Assembly: GCA_041395945.1 (NCBI GenBank)
Contig: JAWKZN010000002.1
Location: forward strand, 310,001-374,000
Direction of reading: 5' to 3'
Source: Pseudomonadales bacterium
Lineage (GTDB): Bacteria; Pseudomonadota; Gammaproteobacteria; Pseudomonadales; Azotimanducaceae
Length of the DNA: 64,000 nt
Shown: piece by piece, positions 30,520 to 39,649 of the stretch
How positions within the stretch are numbered: the stretch's first letter is position 1
Layout of the letters: the number at the start of each line of letters is the position of its first letter
Position numbers and translations under genes: made by a program
The notes under the pieces: model-generated
Database searches by the model: none
Told to the model about the DNA's origin: nothing
What the model saw: only the letters and a program-made list of their open reading frames with translations

Positions 30520-30903
30520 ATGCAGCCCCAGAAGATCGTCTACCACAAACGCTCGAAGACACTGGAACTCGGCTTCCCGGGAGAATCCCTTTCCCTGCCT
30601 GCCGAACTGCTGCGCGTCTACTCTCCTTCGGCGGAGGTGCGCGGCCATGGCAACGAAGCGCGAAAACTGCAGACCGGCAAGAAGCACATCGGCATCACGG
30701 CCATCGAGCCCGTGGGCAACTACGCGATCCGCATCACCTTCGACGACGGCCATGATTCGGGCCTGTATGCCTGGGACTATCTGCGGGACCTTGGCGAGAA
30801 TCTGGATCGCTACTGGCGCGAGTACCTGGACGAGATGAAGGCGGCAAACGCATCCAGGCTGCCGGTGATTCCGCTGGGCCACTGGACGCCGCCGAAGGGG
30901 TAG
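30520..30903 (+). CDS. DUF971 domain protein
   Basis: A 127-residue protein of the DUF971 family, which resembles the N-terminal domain of gamma-butyrobetaine hydroxylase. Conserved parts are KTLELGFPGESLSLPAELLR, ITAIEPVGNYAIRITFDDGH and SGLYAWDYLRDLG. In Proteobacteria it commonly sits after hslU, as here. Its biochemical role is uncertain; links to iron-sulfur or redox proteins have been suggested for the domain. The start ATG at 30520 (MQPQKIVYHKRS) fits family members; an upstream extension of the frame into hslU is unlikely. Confidence 0.85.
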   Translation: MQPQKIVYHKRSKTLELGFPGESLSLPAELLRVYSPSAEVRGHGNEARKLQTGKKHIGITAIEPVGNYAIRITFDDGHDSGLYAWDYLRDLGENLDRYWREYLDEMKAANASRLPVIPLGHWTPPKG

Positions 30904-31015
30904 CGACTGCTCGCCGGTTCGCAATGTTGTGTTCATGGCTTGAGTGGCGGGTTTGGTACCGCCCCCTCACCAGCGTAAACTCCCAGCTCGCACCAATTCA
31001 CAAACGCAAGTACCC

Positions 31016-31750
31016 ATGGATCCCGTCGATTTCGGCTTCAAAAAGGTCTCCCCGGACGAAAAAACCTCCCTGGTCCGTGGCGTATTCGACAGCGTGGCCG
31101 ATCGCTACGACCTGATGAACGATCTGATGTCCTTCGGCACTCATCGGCTGTTCAAGCGCATGACGCTGCAGATGTCAGGTGTGCGATCCGGGCAGAAGGT
31201 TCTCGATCTGGCTGGGGGCACCGGGGATCTTGCCGCCCTGTTCGCGCCGGTGGTCGGCAGCGAGGGGCTCGTGGTGCTGACCGACATTAACGACGAGATG
31301 ATGCGCGTCGGACGGGACCGGCTGCTCGATGAAGGGCTTGCCCAGGTGCAGTTCTGCCAGGCCGACGGCGAGCAGTTACCGTTTCCGGACGCCAGCTTCG
31401 ACTGTGTCAGCATCGGCTTCGGCCTGCGCAACTTCACCGACAAGGCCCGCGCGCTCAAAGAGCTGCTGCGCATTCTGAAACCCGGCGGTGTGCTGCTGGT
31501 GCTGGAATTCTCGAAGCCCGAAAATCCCCTGGTTGACGCCGGTTACCGGATGTTTCAGTCGTTGTGGCCGGGCATGGGGCGGTTGCTTGCCGGTGACAGC
31601 GCAAGCTATCAGTATCTGGTCGAGTCCATCCGTGTGCACCCCACCCAGGCCGCCCTGAAGCTGATGATGGAGGATGCAGGCTTCCAGGACGTGGAGTATC
31701 ACAATCTGTTGAGCGGTGTCGCAGCCATCCACCGTGGTGTGCGCGGGTGA
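31016..31750 (+). CDS. ubiE: Ubiquinone/menaquinone C-methyltransferase UbiE
   Basis: A SAM-dependent C-methyltransferase of 244 residues in ubiquinone synthesis. The motifs are FGFKKVSPDEKTSLVRGVFD, VLDLAGGTGDLAALF (SAM-binding motif I), VSIGFGLRNFTDKARALKEL and LKPGGVLLVLEFSKP. The start at 31016 (MDPVDFGFK) is chosen by family comparison; an ATG 24 codons earlier adds residues not found in the family. It overlaps ubiJ by 4 bp, so ubiE-ubiJ-ubiB form one unit. Confidence 0.96.
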   Translation: MDPVDFGFKKVSPDEKTSLVRGVFDSVADRYDLMNDLMSFGTHRLFKRMTLQMSGVRSGQKVLDLAGGTGDLAALFAPVVGSEGLVVLTDINDEMMRVGRDRLLDEGLAQVQFCQADGEQLPFPDASFDCVSIGFGLRNFTDKARALKELLRILKPGGVLLVLEFSKPENPLVDAGYRMFQSLWPGMGRLLAGDSASYQYLVESIRVHPTQAALKLMMEDAGFQDVEYHNLLSGVAAIHRGVRG

Positions 31751-32433
31751 ACGGCTCTTCACCAGCGGCCGATCTGATCCGCCTGCTCAGCGGTGCGCTG
31801 AGCGCGCTCAACGGTCCCCTCGGCACCATCGGCAACAGAACTCTGGCTCTCGATCCGCGCAGCCGGGCGAGGCTCGCCGCGCTGGACACGGCCGTCGTGC
31901 AGTTCGAAATCGTACCCCCCGCCGACGGCCCCGATACTCTGGTTGTTCTGGAGATCGAAAACGCCACAATCAGCTTCCACACCTCAGGCCGGGCTGCTCC
32001 GAACGCGATCGTGCGGGGCACCCTGCCGGCGATGATCGGCTGGCTGGCCAGCGGCACAGGCACCGCGCCCGCAGGCATCACCTTTGAAGGCGACGAAAAT
32101 CTTCTGCGGAATCTCGCCGCTGTTGTCCGCAGTTATCGACCGGATCTCGAGGAACCGCTCGGGCGGCTGCTCGGACCTGCAGCTACCCGGGAATTGCTCG
32201 GCGCAGCTGAAACAACGGTGAACTTTCTGCGCTCGGCACTCTCGAGTCTCAGTGGAGCCGCCACCGCCTCAGCTCAGGCTACCGCCAGGGCCGGTTTCGT
32301 TGCCGAGCCCGATATGCCGGAAATGCTCGACACTCTGGACGCTCTGCAGTTGCGGGTGGATCGACTCAACGCGCGGGTGCGGGAGCTCGAGGGCAGGCTG
32401 CCGCAGCCTTCTGCGGAAACCGCAGGAGAGTGA
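31747..32433 (+). CDS. ubiJ: Ubiquinone biosynthesis accessory factor UbiJ (SCP2 domain)
   Basis: A 228-residue lipid-binding accessory protein of aerobic ubiquinone synthesis, thought to hold isoprenoid intermediates within the Ubi enzyme complex. The N-terminal SCP2-like domain includes VQFEIVPPADGPDTLVVLEI and AIVRGTLPAMIGWLAS. The C-terminal end is a coiled coil (ALQLRVDRLNARVRELEGRL). The start is GTG 31747 within the ubiE stop. Position between ubiE and ubiB is diagnostic. Confidence 0.92.
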   Translation: MNGSSPAADLIRLLSGALSALNGPLGTIGNRTLALDPRSRARLAALDTAVVQFEIVPPADGPDTLVVLEIENATISFHTSGRAAPNAIVRGTLPAMIGWLASGTGTAPAGITFEGDENLLRNLAAVVRSYRPDLEEPLGRLLGPAATRELLGAAETTVNFLRSALSSLSGAATASAQATARAGFVAEPDMPEMLDTLDALQLRVDRLNARVRELEGRLPQPSAETAGE

Positions 32434-34088
32434 AAACACTCCAGTCAGCGCGCCGGGTGATGCGCATCTCCATCACCGCCGCACGCTACCGGCTCGATGC
32501 ACTGGTCACCCCCTTTGTCAGTGAGCGCTTCAGCTGGCTGCTGCGCTGCTCGCCGCTGCGGCTTATCAGGGAAGGAGACCGGGGGCGCGGTGAGCGCCTG
32601 AAACTCGCTCTGGAAGAACTCGGGCCAGTATTCGTGAAGTTCGGTCAGATGGTTTCCACCCGTAGAGACCTGGTACCCCACGACATCGCCGATGCCCTCG
32701 CCAGCCTGCAGGATTCGGTTCCCCCGTTTCCCAGTGCAACAGCCCGCCAGCTCCTCACCGATGCGCTGGACTGTCCGATAGAGCAGATCTTCAGCACCTT
32801 CGAAGAACAGCCACTGGCCTCCGCTTCGGTTGCGCAGGTCCATGCGGCCACCCTTCGCACAGGTGAAGACGTCGTCGTGAAAATCGTTCGACCCGGTATT
32901 GCCCAGGTGATTCGCGACGACATCGAGATGCTCAAATCCCTGGCGGAGTTTCTGGAACGTCACGTCGCAGACGCCAGCCGGCTGCACCTGTCGGAAGTGG
33001 TCGCCGACTACGAGGCCACCATATTCAATGAGCTGGATATGGGCCACGAAGCCGCTAACACGGAAAAACTGCGGGGGAATTTCGCAGGCTCTCCACTGCT
33101 CTACGTGCCTCGCGTGTTTCGCGAACACTGCCGGCAGAACATCCTGGTACTCGAGCGGATCTATGGTGTGCCGATCTCCGACATCGCTGAGCTGCACAGA
33201 CGCAACACCAATCTGCGGGTACTCGCAGAACGCGGTGTGGAGACCTTTTTCACCCAGGTATTCGAAGACAATTTTTTTCACGCGGACATGCACCCGGGAA
33301 ACATTTTCGTCAACGTCGACGATCCGCAGAATCCATCCTATATCGCCGTGGATTGCGCCATCATCGGCTCGCTTACCCGCAGCGATCAGACCTATCTGGC
33401 CCGCAATCTTCTGGCCTTTTTCAATCGCGATTACTCCCAGGTGGTGCGGCTGCACCTCGAATCCGGCTGGATCCCCGAGAGCACCGATCCGGTGGCGTTC
33501 GAACGCGTCATTCGCGAGGTCTGTGAGCCGATTTTCGCCAAGCCCCTGCATGAAATCTCCTTCGGCCAGTTCCTCCTGCAGCTGTTTCAGACCGCGCGTG
33601 AATTCGACATGGAGATCCAGCCGCAACTGGTGCTGCTGCAGAAAACGTTGCTCTACATCGAAGGACTCGGGCGTGAGCTCTACCCGCAGCTCGATCTCTG
33701 GCAGACGGCGAAGCCTTTCATGGAGCGCTGGATGGCCGAGCACCTTGGCCCAGCCGCCGCTCTGCGGGAGTTTGCGGAACATGCACCCGCCCTGCTGGAC
33801 CAGCTTCCCGAGTTACCCGGCGCTCTGCTGTCTGCTGTCAGCCGCCTGAAGTCACTCGAGCGCACCAGCCGCAGACACGCCAGCAGCCTTGCCCTCCTGG
33901 AAGCCGAGATCACCCGGGTGACACGCCGACGCCGCCTCCAGCGTGCCTCCGGAACCGCCCTGCTCATCGTCGCCGGACTGCTGCTGTTCGAACCGATTGC
34001 GCAATCCTTGAATAACGGCGACGATCTCGGCACCTCGGCGGGTCTCGTCAGCGCCCTCGCCGGCGCCCTGCTGCTGCTGCGATCCTGA
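32430..34088 (+). CDS. ubiB: Ubiquinone biosynthesis ATPase/kinase-like UbiB
   Basis: A 552-residue membrane protein of the ABC1/ADCK family, an atypical kinase-like ATPase needed for ubiquinone synthesis. It has the KxGQ motif FVKFGQMVSTRRD, the alanine-rich loop ASASVAQVHAATL, the ATP-binding lysine in VVVKIVRPG, the catalytic-like HADMHPGNIFV and the metal-binding VDCAIIG. Two hydrophobic helices at the C-terminus (LLIVAGLLLFEPIAQ, SALAGALLLLRS) anchor it. The start is GTG 32430, overlapping ubiJ. Confidence 0.96.
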   Translation: MKTLQSARRVMRISITAARYRLDALVTPFVSERFSWLLRCSPLRLIREGDRGRGERLKLALEELGPVFVKFGQMVSTRRDLVPHDIADALASLQDSVPPFPSATARQLLTDALDCPIEQIFSTFEEQPLASASVAQVHAATLRTGEDVVVKIVRPGIAQVIRDDIEMLKSLAEFLERHVADASRLHLSEVVADYEATIFNELDMGHEAANTEKLRGNFAGSPLLYVPRVFREHCRQNILVLERIYGVPISDIAELHRRNTNLRVLAERGVETFFTQVFEDNFFHADMHPGNIFVNVDDPQNPSYIAVDCAIIGSLTRSDQTYLARNLLAFFNRDYSQVVRLHLESGWIPESTDPVAFERVIREVCEPIFAKPLHEISFGQFLLQLFQTAREFDMEIQPQLVLLQKTLLYIEGLGRELYPQLDLWQTAKPFMERWMAEHLGPAAALREFAEHAPALLDQLPELPGALLSAVSRLKSLERTSRRHASSLALLEAEITRVTRRRRLQRASGTALLIVAGLLLFEPIAQSLNNGDDLGTSAGLVSALAGALLLLRS

Positions 34089-34113
34089 TCCGACCCTCAC
34101 CCAAAGGCGCTAC

Positions 34114-34458
34114 ATGGACACTCTCGACAAACTCACCGCCACCCTCATCGAACGCCGCAATGCCGCGCCGGAAGACTCCTATGTGGCCTCGCTTTATCAC
34201 CAGGGACTGAACAAGATTCTTGAGAAGGTTGCCGAGGAATGTACGGAAACGCTCATCGCCGCGAAGGATGCGCAGCGCAGCGGGGACAATTCGGATCTGA
34301 TCCACGAAGTGGCAGACCTCTGGTTTCACACCATGGTTCTGCTGGTGAGCCGGAATGCCTCCCCGGCCCAGGTACTCGAAGCTCTGGAAGCCAGAATCGG
34401 GGTTTCCGGCCACGATGAAAAGCGCGCCCGGCCAGGGTCCGGCGCACCTTCGGAATGA
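34114..34458 (+). CDS. hisE: Phosphoribosyl-ATP pyrophosphatase
   Basis: HisE removes pyrophosphate from phosphoribosyl-ATP, an early step of histidine synthesis. The 114-residue all-helical MazG-type protein shows KVAEECTETLIAAKD and DLIHEVADLWFHTMVLL, with the metal-binding E-E-x-x-E and E-x-x-D residues. It precedes tatABC as in Pseudomonas. The hisI gene usually found just before it is absent; only 25 bp separate ubiB and hisE. Confidence 0.94.
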   Translation: MDTLDKLTATLIERRNAAPEDSYVASLYHQGLNKILEKVAEECTETLIAAKDAQRSGDNSDLIHEVADLWFHTMVLLVSRNASPAQVLEALEARIGVSGHDEKRARPGSGAPSE

Positions 34459-34486
34459 ACGCACACTTCCATCACCGGCAAACGCC

Positions 34487-34492
34487 TATAAT
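34487..34492 (+). promoter_or_regulatory. Possible -10 element for tatABC
   Basis: A perfect TATAAT lies 26 bp before the tatA start, in the 60-bp hisE-tatA gap. No good -35 is present at 16-18 bp spacing (CACTTC at 34464-34469 is weak), so activity would need an activator or be low. Confidence 0.33.
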
Positions 34493-34518
34493 GGTCCGGT
34501 AACTCACGGAGATATCCC

Positions 34519-34758
34519 ATGTTTGGAGGATTTGGACTTACTGAACTGCTGGTCATCCTGGCCATCGTGCTGCTGGTTTTCGGCCCGAAGCGCCTGAAAA
34601 ACATCGGCTCGGACCTCGGCAATGCGATCAAGGGATTCAGAAAGGCCGTAACCGACGATGAAAGCGCCGCTGCGCCGGATAAGGATCCCAGTGTGATCGA
34701 AGGCAAGGCAAGCGAATCAACTTCCGAAACCCGGAGCAAACAGAACAGCAATGTTTGA
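34519..34758 (+). CDS. tatA: Sec-independent translocase subunit TatA
   Basis: A 79-residue pore-forming subunit of the twin-arginine translocase. It has a short N-terminal membrane helix (LTELLVILAIVLLVFGPKRL), the FGPKRL hinge, and an amphipathic helix (LKNIGSDLGNAIKGFRKAV). A charged tail completes it. GGAG precedes the ATG. It overlaps tatB by 8 bp. Confidence 0.96.
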   Translation: MFGGFGLTELLVILAIVLLVFGPKRLKNIGSDLGNAIKGFRKAVTDDESAAAPDKDPSVIEGKASESTSETRSKQNSNV

Positions 34759-35245
34759 TATCGGTTTTCCGGAACTGGTACTGGTCGCCATCGTCGGCCT
34801 GCTGGTGATCGGACCCGAGCGGCTGCCTGAAGCACTGCGCACTCTGGGCCTGTGGTTCGGCCGTATGCGCCGCAGTTTCACCGCGGTAAAGGCTGAAATC
34901 GAAAAAGAGATCGGCATGGACGAGGTGAAGCGCCAGCTTCACAACGAAGCCATCATGGATGAAATGAAGCGGATCGAGTCGGAAGTCCGCAGTACCGCGA
35001 CCAGTGCCAAGAAGAGTATAGGCACTTCCCTGGACAGTGTCGGTTCATCCATCGACGCAGCCCGCAAACCGCCAGCCCGGTCAGGCAGCGATACCGCGCA
35101 TCAGGACGCGGCGGAAGCGGATACGGACGCTGCCTTGCCGCCAGCGGAGACCCCGGTATCCGACGAGCAAGTCAACGCCACAGGCCCCGGCAGCGGGAAT
35201 TCCATCCAACCTCCCGGCGACAGCAGCAAAGTCAATCGTGGCTGA
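34751..35245 (+). CDS. tatB: Sec-independent translocase subunit TatB
   Basis: A 164-residue subunit that forms the twin-arginine signal receptor with TatC. The N-terminal MFDIGFPELVLVAIVGLLVI and GPERLPEALRTLGLWFGRMR are typical, with the conserved glutamate and proline in the hinge. A long hydrophilic C-terminal tail rich in Ser, Ala and Asp follows. It overlaps tatA and tatC by 8 bp each. Confidence 0.96.
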   Translation: MFDIGFPELVLVAIVGLLVIGPERLPEALRTLGLWFGRMRRSFTAVKAEIEKEIGMDEVKRQLHNEAIMDEMKRIESEVRSTATSAKKSIGTSLDSVGSSIDAARKPPARSGSDTAHQDAAEADTDAALPPAETPVSDEQVNATGPGSGNSIQPPGDSSKVNRG

Positions 35246-36047
35246 TTCAGGACTGCCGAAAACTACATCGCGGGAAGAGACCCCCAGCGAGACGAAGTCC
35301 GCTCACGATGAACTGGTGGACAGCCGCGAGCAGCCATTCCTCGATCATGTGATCGAGCTGCGCTCCCGCATCCTGCGCACCCTCATGGTGATGCTGGTGC
35401 TGTTTTTTCCCATCTACTACTTCGCGAACGACCTGTATTCCTTCGTTGCCGCGCCGCTGATGGCGCACCTGCCGATCGATTCGAGCATGATCGCCACGGA
35501 AGTCGCATCCCCCTTTCTGACCCCTTTCAAGCTCGCGATATTCGCAGCGATCTTCGTCGCCATGCCTTACCTGCTGCATCAGATGTGGGGGTTCGTGTCA
35601 CCGGGCCTGTACCTGCATGAAAAGCGTTTCGCGATGCCGCTGCTGCTCTCCAGCATCGTGCTCTTCTATGTCGGCGTTGCCTTCGCGTATTTCATCGTGT
35701 TTCCGCTGATCTTCCAGTTTCTGGCAGGGATCACGCCAACTGGCGTGACCATGATGACCGACATCAACCGCTACCTGGATTTCGTGCTGAAAATGTTCTT
35801 CGCCTTCGGTTTCGCTTTCGAGATACCGGTCGCTGTGATGCTCCTGTCTCTTACCGGCATCCTCAGCGCGCAGAGCATGGCGGCCAAGCGGCCCTATGTT
35901 ATTGTCGGCTGCTTTGTCGTCGGCATGCTGCTCACGCCACCGGATGTGATCTCACAGCTGCTGCTGGCGATTCCGATGTGGATACTGTTCGAGGTAGGCG
36001 TTTTCTTCGCCGGATTCGTGGAGCGCAACCGTAAAGAAGTGATGTAA
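35238..36047 (+). CDS. tatC: Sec-independent translocase subunit TatC
   Basis: A 269-residue polytopic inner-membrane core of the Tat export system with six expected helices. It shows HVIELRSRILRTLMVMLVLF, the conserved SPFLTPFKLAIFAAIFVAMP, YQMWGF-type LLHQMWGFVSPGLYLHEKR and TPPDVISQLLLAIPMWILFE. The start is taken as GTG 35238 (VADSGLPKTT), which overlaps the tatB stop by 8 bp. A 30-residue hydrophilic leader before the first conserved segment is longer than in E. coli. Confidence 0.95.
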   Translation: MADSGLPKTTSREETPSETKSAHDELVDSREQPFLDHVIELRSRILRTLMVMLVLFFPIYYFANDLYSFVAAPLMAHLPIDSSMIATEVASPFLTPFKLAIFAAIFVAMPYLLHQMWGFVSPGLYLHEKRFAMPLLLSSIVLFYVGVAFAYFIVFPLIFQFLAGITPTGVTMMTDINRYLDFVLKMFFAFGFAFEIPVAVMLLSLTGILSAQSMAAKRPYVIVGCFVVGMLLTPPDVISQLLLAIPMWILFEVGVFFAGFVERNRKEVM

Positions 36048-36084
36048 CGCGCGGCAGTCCGCAATTGCCTGCGGCCCGCACTGC

Positions 36085-36573
36085 TCAGCGCTCGAGCAGA
36101 AAGGTCACCGGTCCATCGTTGACCAGCGATACCTGCATGTCGGCCCCGAACCTGCCTGTCTGAACATCCGGCCAGCGCGTGATCAGCGCGTCAACGAACG
36201 CAGCAAACAGCGGCTCGGCCACTTCCGGAGGCGCTGCGGTAGAGAAGCCGGGGCGCCTGCCGCGACTGAGATCCGCCGCCAGGGTGAACTGGGAGACCAC
36301 CAGCAGGGATCCCTGCACGTCCATGACACTGCGGTTCATCGTTTTGCCGGTACCGCCGGCGGCACTGGACCCGGCAGCAGCCGAGTCCTGTACGGCGGCC
36401 GTATCCGGGAATATCCGCAGGCCGACAATCCTGTCTGCAAGCCAGTCGATCTGTGGCGCACCGTCACCGGGGAAAATACCGGCCAGCACCACCAGCCCGG
36501 TGCCGATCTGAGCGATCGTCTCGCCCTCCACGCTGACACTCGCCCCGCTGACTCTCTGCAGCACGACCCGCAT
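36085..36573 (-). CDS. dtd: D-aminoacyl-tRNA deacylase
   Basis: Dtd hydrolyses D-amino acids from mischarged tRNAs. The 162-residue protein has MRVVLQRVSGASVSVEGE at the start, the catalytic LLVVSQFTLAADLSRGRRPG and the Gly-cis-Pro motif VNDGPVTFLLE. An Ala/Ser/Gly-rich insertion (about residues 59-80) makes it roughly 15 residues longer than the E. coli enzyme. It converges on tatC. It is 13 bp downstream of typA on the same strand, so the two may share a transcript. Confidence 0.95.
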   Translation of the reverse strand: MRVVLQRVSGASVSVEGETIAQIGTGLVVLAGIFPGDGAPQIDWLADRIVGLRIFPDTAAVQDSAAAGSSAAGGTGKTMNRSVMDVQGSLLVVSQFTLAADLSRGRRPGFSTAAPPEVAEPLFAAFVDALITRWPDVQTGRFGADMQVSLVNDGPVTFLLER

Positions 36574-36586
36574 CGAATATTGGCCG

Positions 36587-38413
36587 TCAGCTCGCCATGC
36601 GTCCGGACTCAGCCCGGCGGCGGTCGTTTTCGCGCAGCAGGAACTTACGGATGCGGATGGTCTCCGGAGTGACTTCCACGAGTTCGTCGTCGTCTATGAA
36701 TTCCAGCGCCTGCTCCAGTGTCAGCCGCAGCGGCGACGTGAGCAGGATGTTCTCATCGCTGCCGGAGGCGCGGACGTTGGTGAGCTTCTTTTCTTTCAGG
36801 GGATTCACCGGCAGGTCGTTGTCCCGGCTGTGTATGCCGACCACCATGCCTTCGTAGATCAGATCATTCGGACCGACCATGAGCCGGCCGCGATTCTGCA
36901 GATTGAACAGCGCATAGGCGACCGCCTTGCCCTCCGCCATGGACACCAGCACGCCGTTGCTGCGCTGGCCGACCTCCGCATCACAGCGTGCACCGTAACC
37001 GGCGCTGCCGAAAGTGAGGATTCCGGTACCCGAGGTGAGTGACAGGAACACCGGCCGGTATCCCATCAGTCCGCGGGTCGGAATACGGAAACGCAGTCGC
37101 ACCCGGCCACGACCGTCCGGGAGCACGTCTTCCAGTTCCCCGCGTCGCTCGCCGAGGCTTTCCATGATGCGGCCCTGGTGCGCCTCTTCCACATCCGCGG
37201 TCACCAGTTCATAGGGCTCGAGAATTTCACCGTCGATCTCCCTGGTGATCACCTGGGGCCGGGTCACCGCCAGCTCATAACCTTCCCTGCGCATGGTTTC
37301 GATCAGTACGGACAGATGCAGCTCGCCGCGACCGGAAACTTCGAAGCGATCCGGGTCTTCGGTCTCTTTAACATTCAGGGCAACGTTGTGTGATGCTTCC
37401 CGCAGCAGTCGTTCGCGCAACTGCCTGCTGGTGAGAAAGGTGCCTTCCTTACCGGCAAAAGGTGAGGTGTTCACACAGAACATCATCGTCAGGGTCGGCT
37501 CATCCACGGTCAGTCGGCGCAGTGGTTCAATCTTTTCAGGCGCGCAGAGGGTGTCGGAAATACTGATACCGTCCACACCGGTGACACACACGATGTCACC
37601 GGCACCCGCGGTTTCGAGTTCGATTCGATCCAGACCGCGATAGCCGAGTATGGTCTGGACCCGGGATTTACGGGGTTTGCCGTCCCGGTCCACCACCACA
37701 ACCGGCATATTGCGCTTCACCGTACCCCGCTTGATCCTGCCTATGCCCATCACACCCACATAGCTCGAGTAGCCGAGCGAGCTGATCTGCATCTGCAGCG
37801 GACCTGCCTCATCCACGGCGGGCGGCGGCACTCTATCGATGATGAGGTCGAGCAGCGGGGTCATATCCTCTGCCAGGGCATCCGGTTCCATACCCGCTTT
37901 GCCGAGCAGAGCCGAGGCGTAGATGATCGGAAAATCGAGCTGGGTGTCGTTGGCACCGAGATTGTCGAACAGATCGAAGACCTCATCGATCACCCGATAG
38001 GGCTCCGCACCCGGGCGATCGACCTTGTTCACCACAAGAATGGGGTTGAGTCCTGCCGCAAAGGCTTTCTGGGTGACAAAGCGGGTCTGGGGCATGGGAC
38101 CTTCCACTGCGTCCACCAGCAGCAGCACCGAATCCACCATGGACAGGATACGCTCGACTTCTCCGCCGAAGTCCGCATGACCCGGGGTGTCGACGACGTT
38201 GACCCGGTAGCCGCGATATTCGATGGCGGTGTTTTTGGCAAGAATGGTGATCCCGCGCTCACGTTCGAGATCGTTGCTGTCCATCACCCGCTCTACTTTC
38301 GCATTGGCCGCAGACAGACCGCCGGTCTGCTGGAGCAGACGATCTACGAGGGTAGTCTTGCCATGGTCGACGTGCGCAATGATGGCGACATTGCGAAGCT
38401 CAGTGTGGGACAC
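36587..38413 (-). CDS. typA: Translational GTPase TypA/BipA
   Basis: A ribosome-associated GTPase of 608 residues that helps large-subunit assembly, with stronger effects under stress or cold. The G1 motif is AHVDHGKTTLVD, G3 DTPGHADFGGEVER and G4 NKVDRPGA. The elongation-factor-like domains (FGSAGYGARCDAEVGQRSNG) and BipA-specific C-terminus (VRASGSDENILLTSPLRLTL) follow. The start is GTG 38413 with AGAGG upstream. It is divergent from the PP-loop gene. Confidence 0.97.
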   Translation of the reverse strand: MSHTELRNVAIIAHVDHGKTTLVDRLLQQTGGLSAANAKVERVMDSNDLERERGITILAKNTAIEYRGYRVNVVDTPGHADFGGEVERILSMVDSVLLLVDAVEGPMPQTRFVTQKAFAAGLNPILVVNKVDRPGAEPYRVIDEVFDLFDNLGANDTQLDFPIIYASALLGKAGMEPDALAEDMTPLLDLIIDRVPPPAVDEAGPLQMQISSLGYSSYVGVMGIGRIKRGTVKRNMPVVVVDRDGKPRKSRVQTILGYRGLDRIELETAGAGDIVCVTGVDGISISDTLCAPEKIEPLRRLTVDEPTLTMMFCVNTSPFAGKEGTFLTSRQLRERLLREASHNVALNVKETEDPDRFEVSGRGELHLSVLIETMRREGYELAVTRPQVITREIDGEILEPYELVTADVEEAHQGRIMESLGERRGELEDVLPDGRGRVRLRFRIPTRGLMGYRPVFLSLTSGTGILTFGSAGYGARCDAEVGQRSNGVLVSMAEGKAVAYALFNLQNRGRLMVGPNDLIYEGMVVGIHSRDNDLPVNPLKEKKLTNVRASGSDENILLTSPLRLTLEQALEFIDDDELVEVTPETIRIRKFLLRENDRRRAESGRMAS

Positions 38414-38575
38414 GAGGGAAACCTCTGGCGAATTGCCTTATCAAAGGAGGGCGCTACATGAGAAGCTTTGAGCGGGAGGAAGCTGTCGATCGGTGGTCAT
38501 CTGCGATCGAAGGCTTCCTGGATTGTTGCTCGGCGGTTCTCTAGACTGCCCGGCCGGAAAAAATGGTGCGCAATT

Positions 38576-39649
38576 ATGCCCAAACAGCACAAGGCTGTCG
38601 CGTTGATTTCCGGAGGCCTGGATTCAATGCTGGCTGCCCGGGTGATCATGGATCAGGGCATCCACGTGGAAGGGGTGAACTTCTTCACCGGCTTCTGTGT
38701 GGAAGGTCACACCCACGCCATACGGGAAAAGCAGCGCGCTACCCCCAGACGCAACAACGCCCTGTGGGTAGCGGAGCAGCTGGGTATCAAGCTGCACATC
38801 ATCGACGTGATCGAGCCCTATAAGGACGTTCTCCTCAACCCTAAACACGGCTATGGCGCCAATCTGAACCCCTGTCTCGACTGCAAGGTGTTTATGGTGA
38901 AAAAGGCCGTCGAGCTGTGCCTGACCGGCATCGACGGATACCTGGACAGCCACGATTTCGACTTCATCATCACCGGTGAGGTGGTCGGTCAGAGGCCGAA
39001 GAGTCAGCGCAAGCAGACTATGCCCCTCATCGCCAGGGAGTCCGGCGCCGAGGACCTCCTGTTGAGGCCGCTGTGTGCAAAACTCCTGCCGGAAACCCTG
39101 CCCGAACGCGAGGGCTGGGTGGATCGGGAAGCCCTGTTCGCTTTCAACGGCCGCAGCCGCAAACCCCAGATCGAGCTGGCGGAAAGCCTCGGGTTCACCG
39201 ACTGGTCCCAGCCGGCGGGCGGCTGCTGCTTCCTCACTGACGCCAGCTATTCCTCAAAACTCACCGACCTGTGGCGCGCCCGGGGCAGCCGGGAGTACGA
39301 ACTCGACGATGTGATGCTGCTGAAAGTAGGCCGCCACCTGCGGCCAGCGCCGCACTTCAAGCTCATCATCGGCAGGGAAGATGGAGAAAACCGTTATCTG
39401 GAGGGCTACAGAAACCGCTTCGTGTCGCTGCAGAGCACCAGTCACAACGGACCACTGTGCCTGGTGGACGGCACGCCCGGTTCTGCCGATCTCATGCAGG
39501 CCGCAGAGATCCTGGCGCGCTATGGCCAGGGCCGCGAGGAAGCCGCAGTTACGGTGCAGGTTCGCACGCCCGAAGGGGTCTGCAGTGACCTCCAGGTCAC
39601 GCCTGCCGCCCCGGAGGCCATCGAGCCGGACTGGCACATCGGTGCTTGA
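38576..39649 (+). CDS. PP-loop ATPase, tRNA-thiolation-like, with NFACT-R-like tail
   Basis: A 357-residue protein of the adenine nucleotide alpha-hydrolase (PP-loop) superfamily. The PP-loop is SGGLDS at residues 12-17. NPCLDCK (Cys100, Cys103) resembles the cysteine pair of thiolases such as MnmA/TtuA-type enzymes; LRPLCAK (Cys167) and AGGCCFL (Cys217/218) add more conserved-looking cysteines. From about 245 the sequence DVMLLKVGRHLRPAPHFKLI then IGREDGENRYLE resembles the RNA-binding NFACT-R module. It overlaps a TusA-like gene by 8 bp and occupies the typA-glnA interval where Pseudomonas carries thiI. A tRNA sulfur-insertion role is therefore likely but inferred. The start at 38576 (MPKQHKAVAL) is just before the PP-loop strand. 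Confidence 0.82.
   Translation: MPKQHKAVALISGGLDSMLAARVIMDQGIHVEGVNFFTGFCVEGHTHAIREKQRATPRRNNALWVAEQLGIKLHIIDVIEPYKDVLLNPKHGYGANLNPCLDCKVFMVKKAVELCLTGIDGYLDSHDFDFIITGEVVGQRPKSQRKQTMPLIARESGAEDLLLRPLCAKLLPETLPEREGWVDREALFAFNGRSRKPQIELAESLGFTDWSQPAGGCCFLTDASYSSKLTDLWRARGSREYELDDVMLLKVGRHLRPAPHFKLIIGREDGENRYLEGYRNRFVSLQSTSHNGPLCLVDGTPGSADLMQAAEILARYGQGREEAAVTVQVRTPEGVCSDLQVTPAAPEAIEPDWHIGA

Noticed and set aside
32445..33782. 445-codon reverse frame opposite ubiB
   Set aside because: UbiB motifs on the plus strand are unmistakable, and the antisense frame has no family features.
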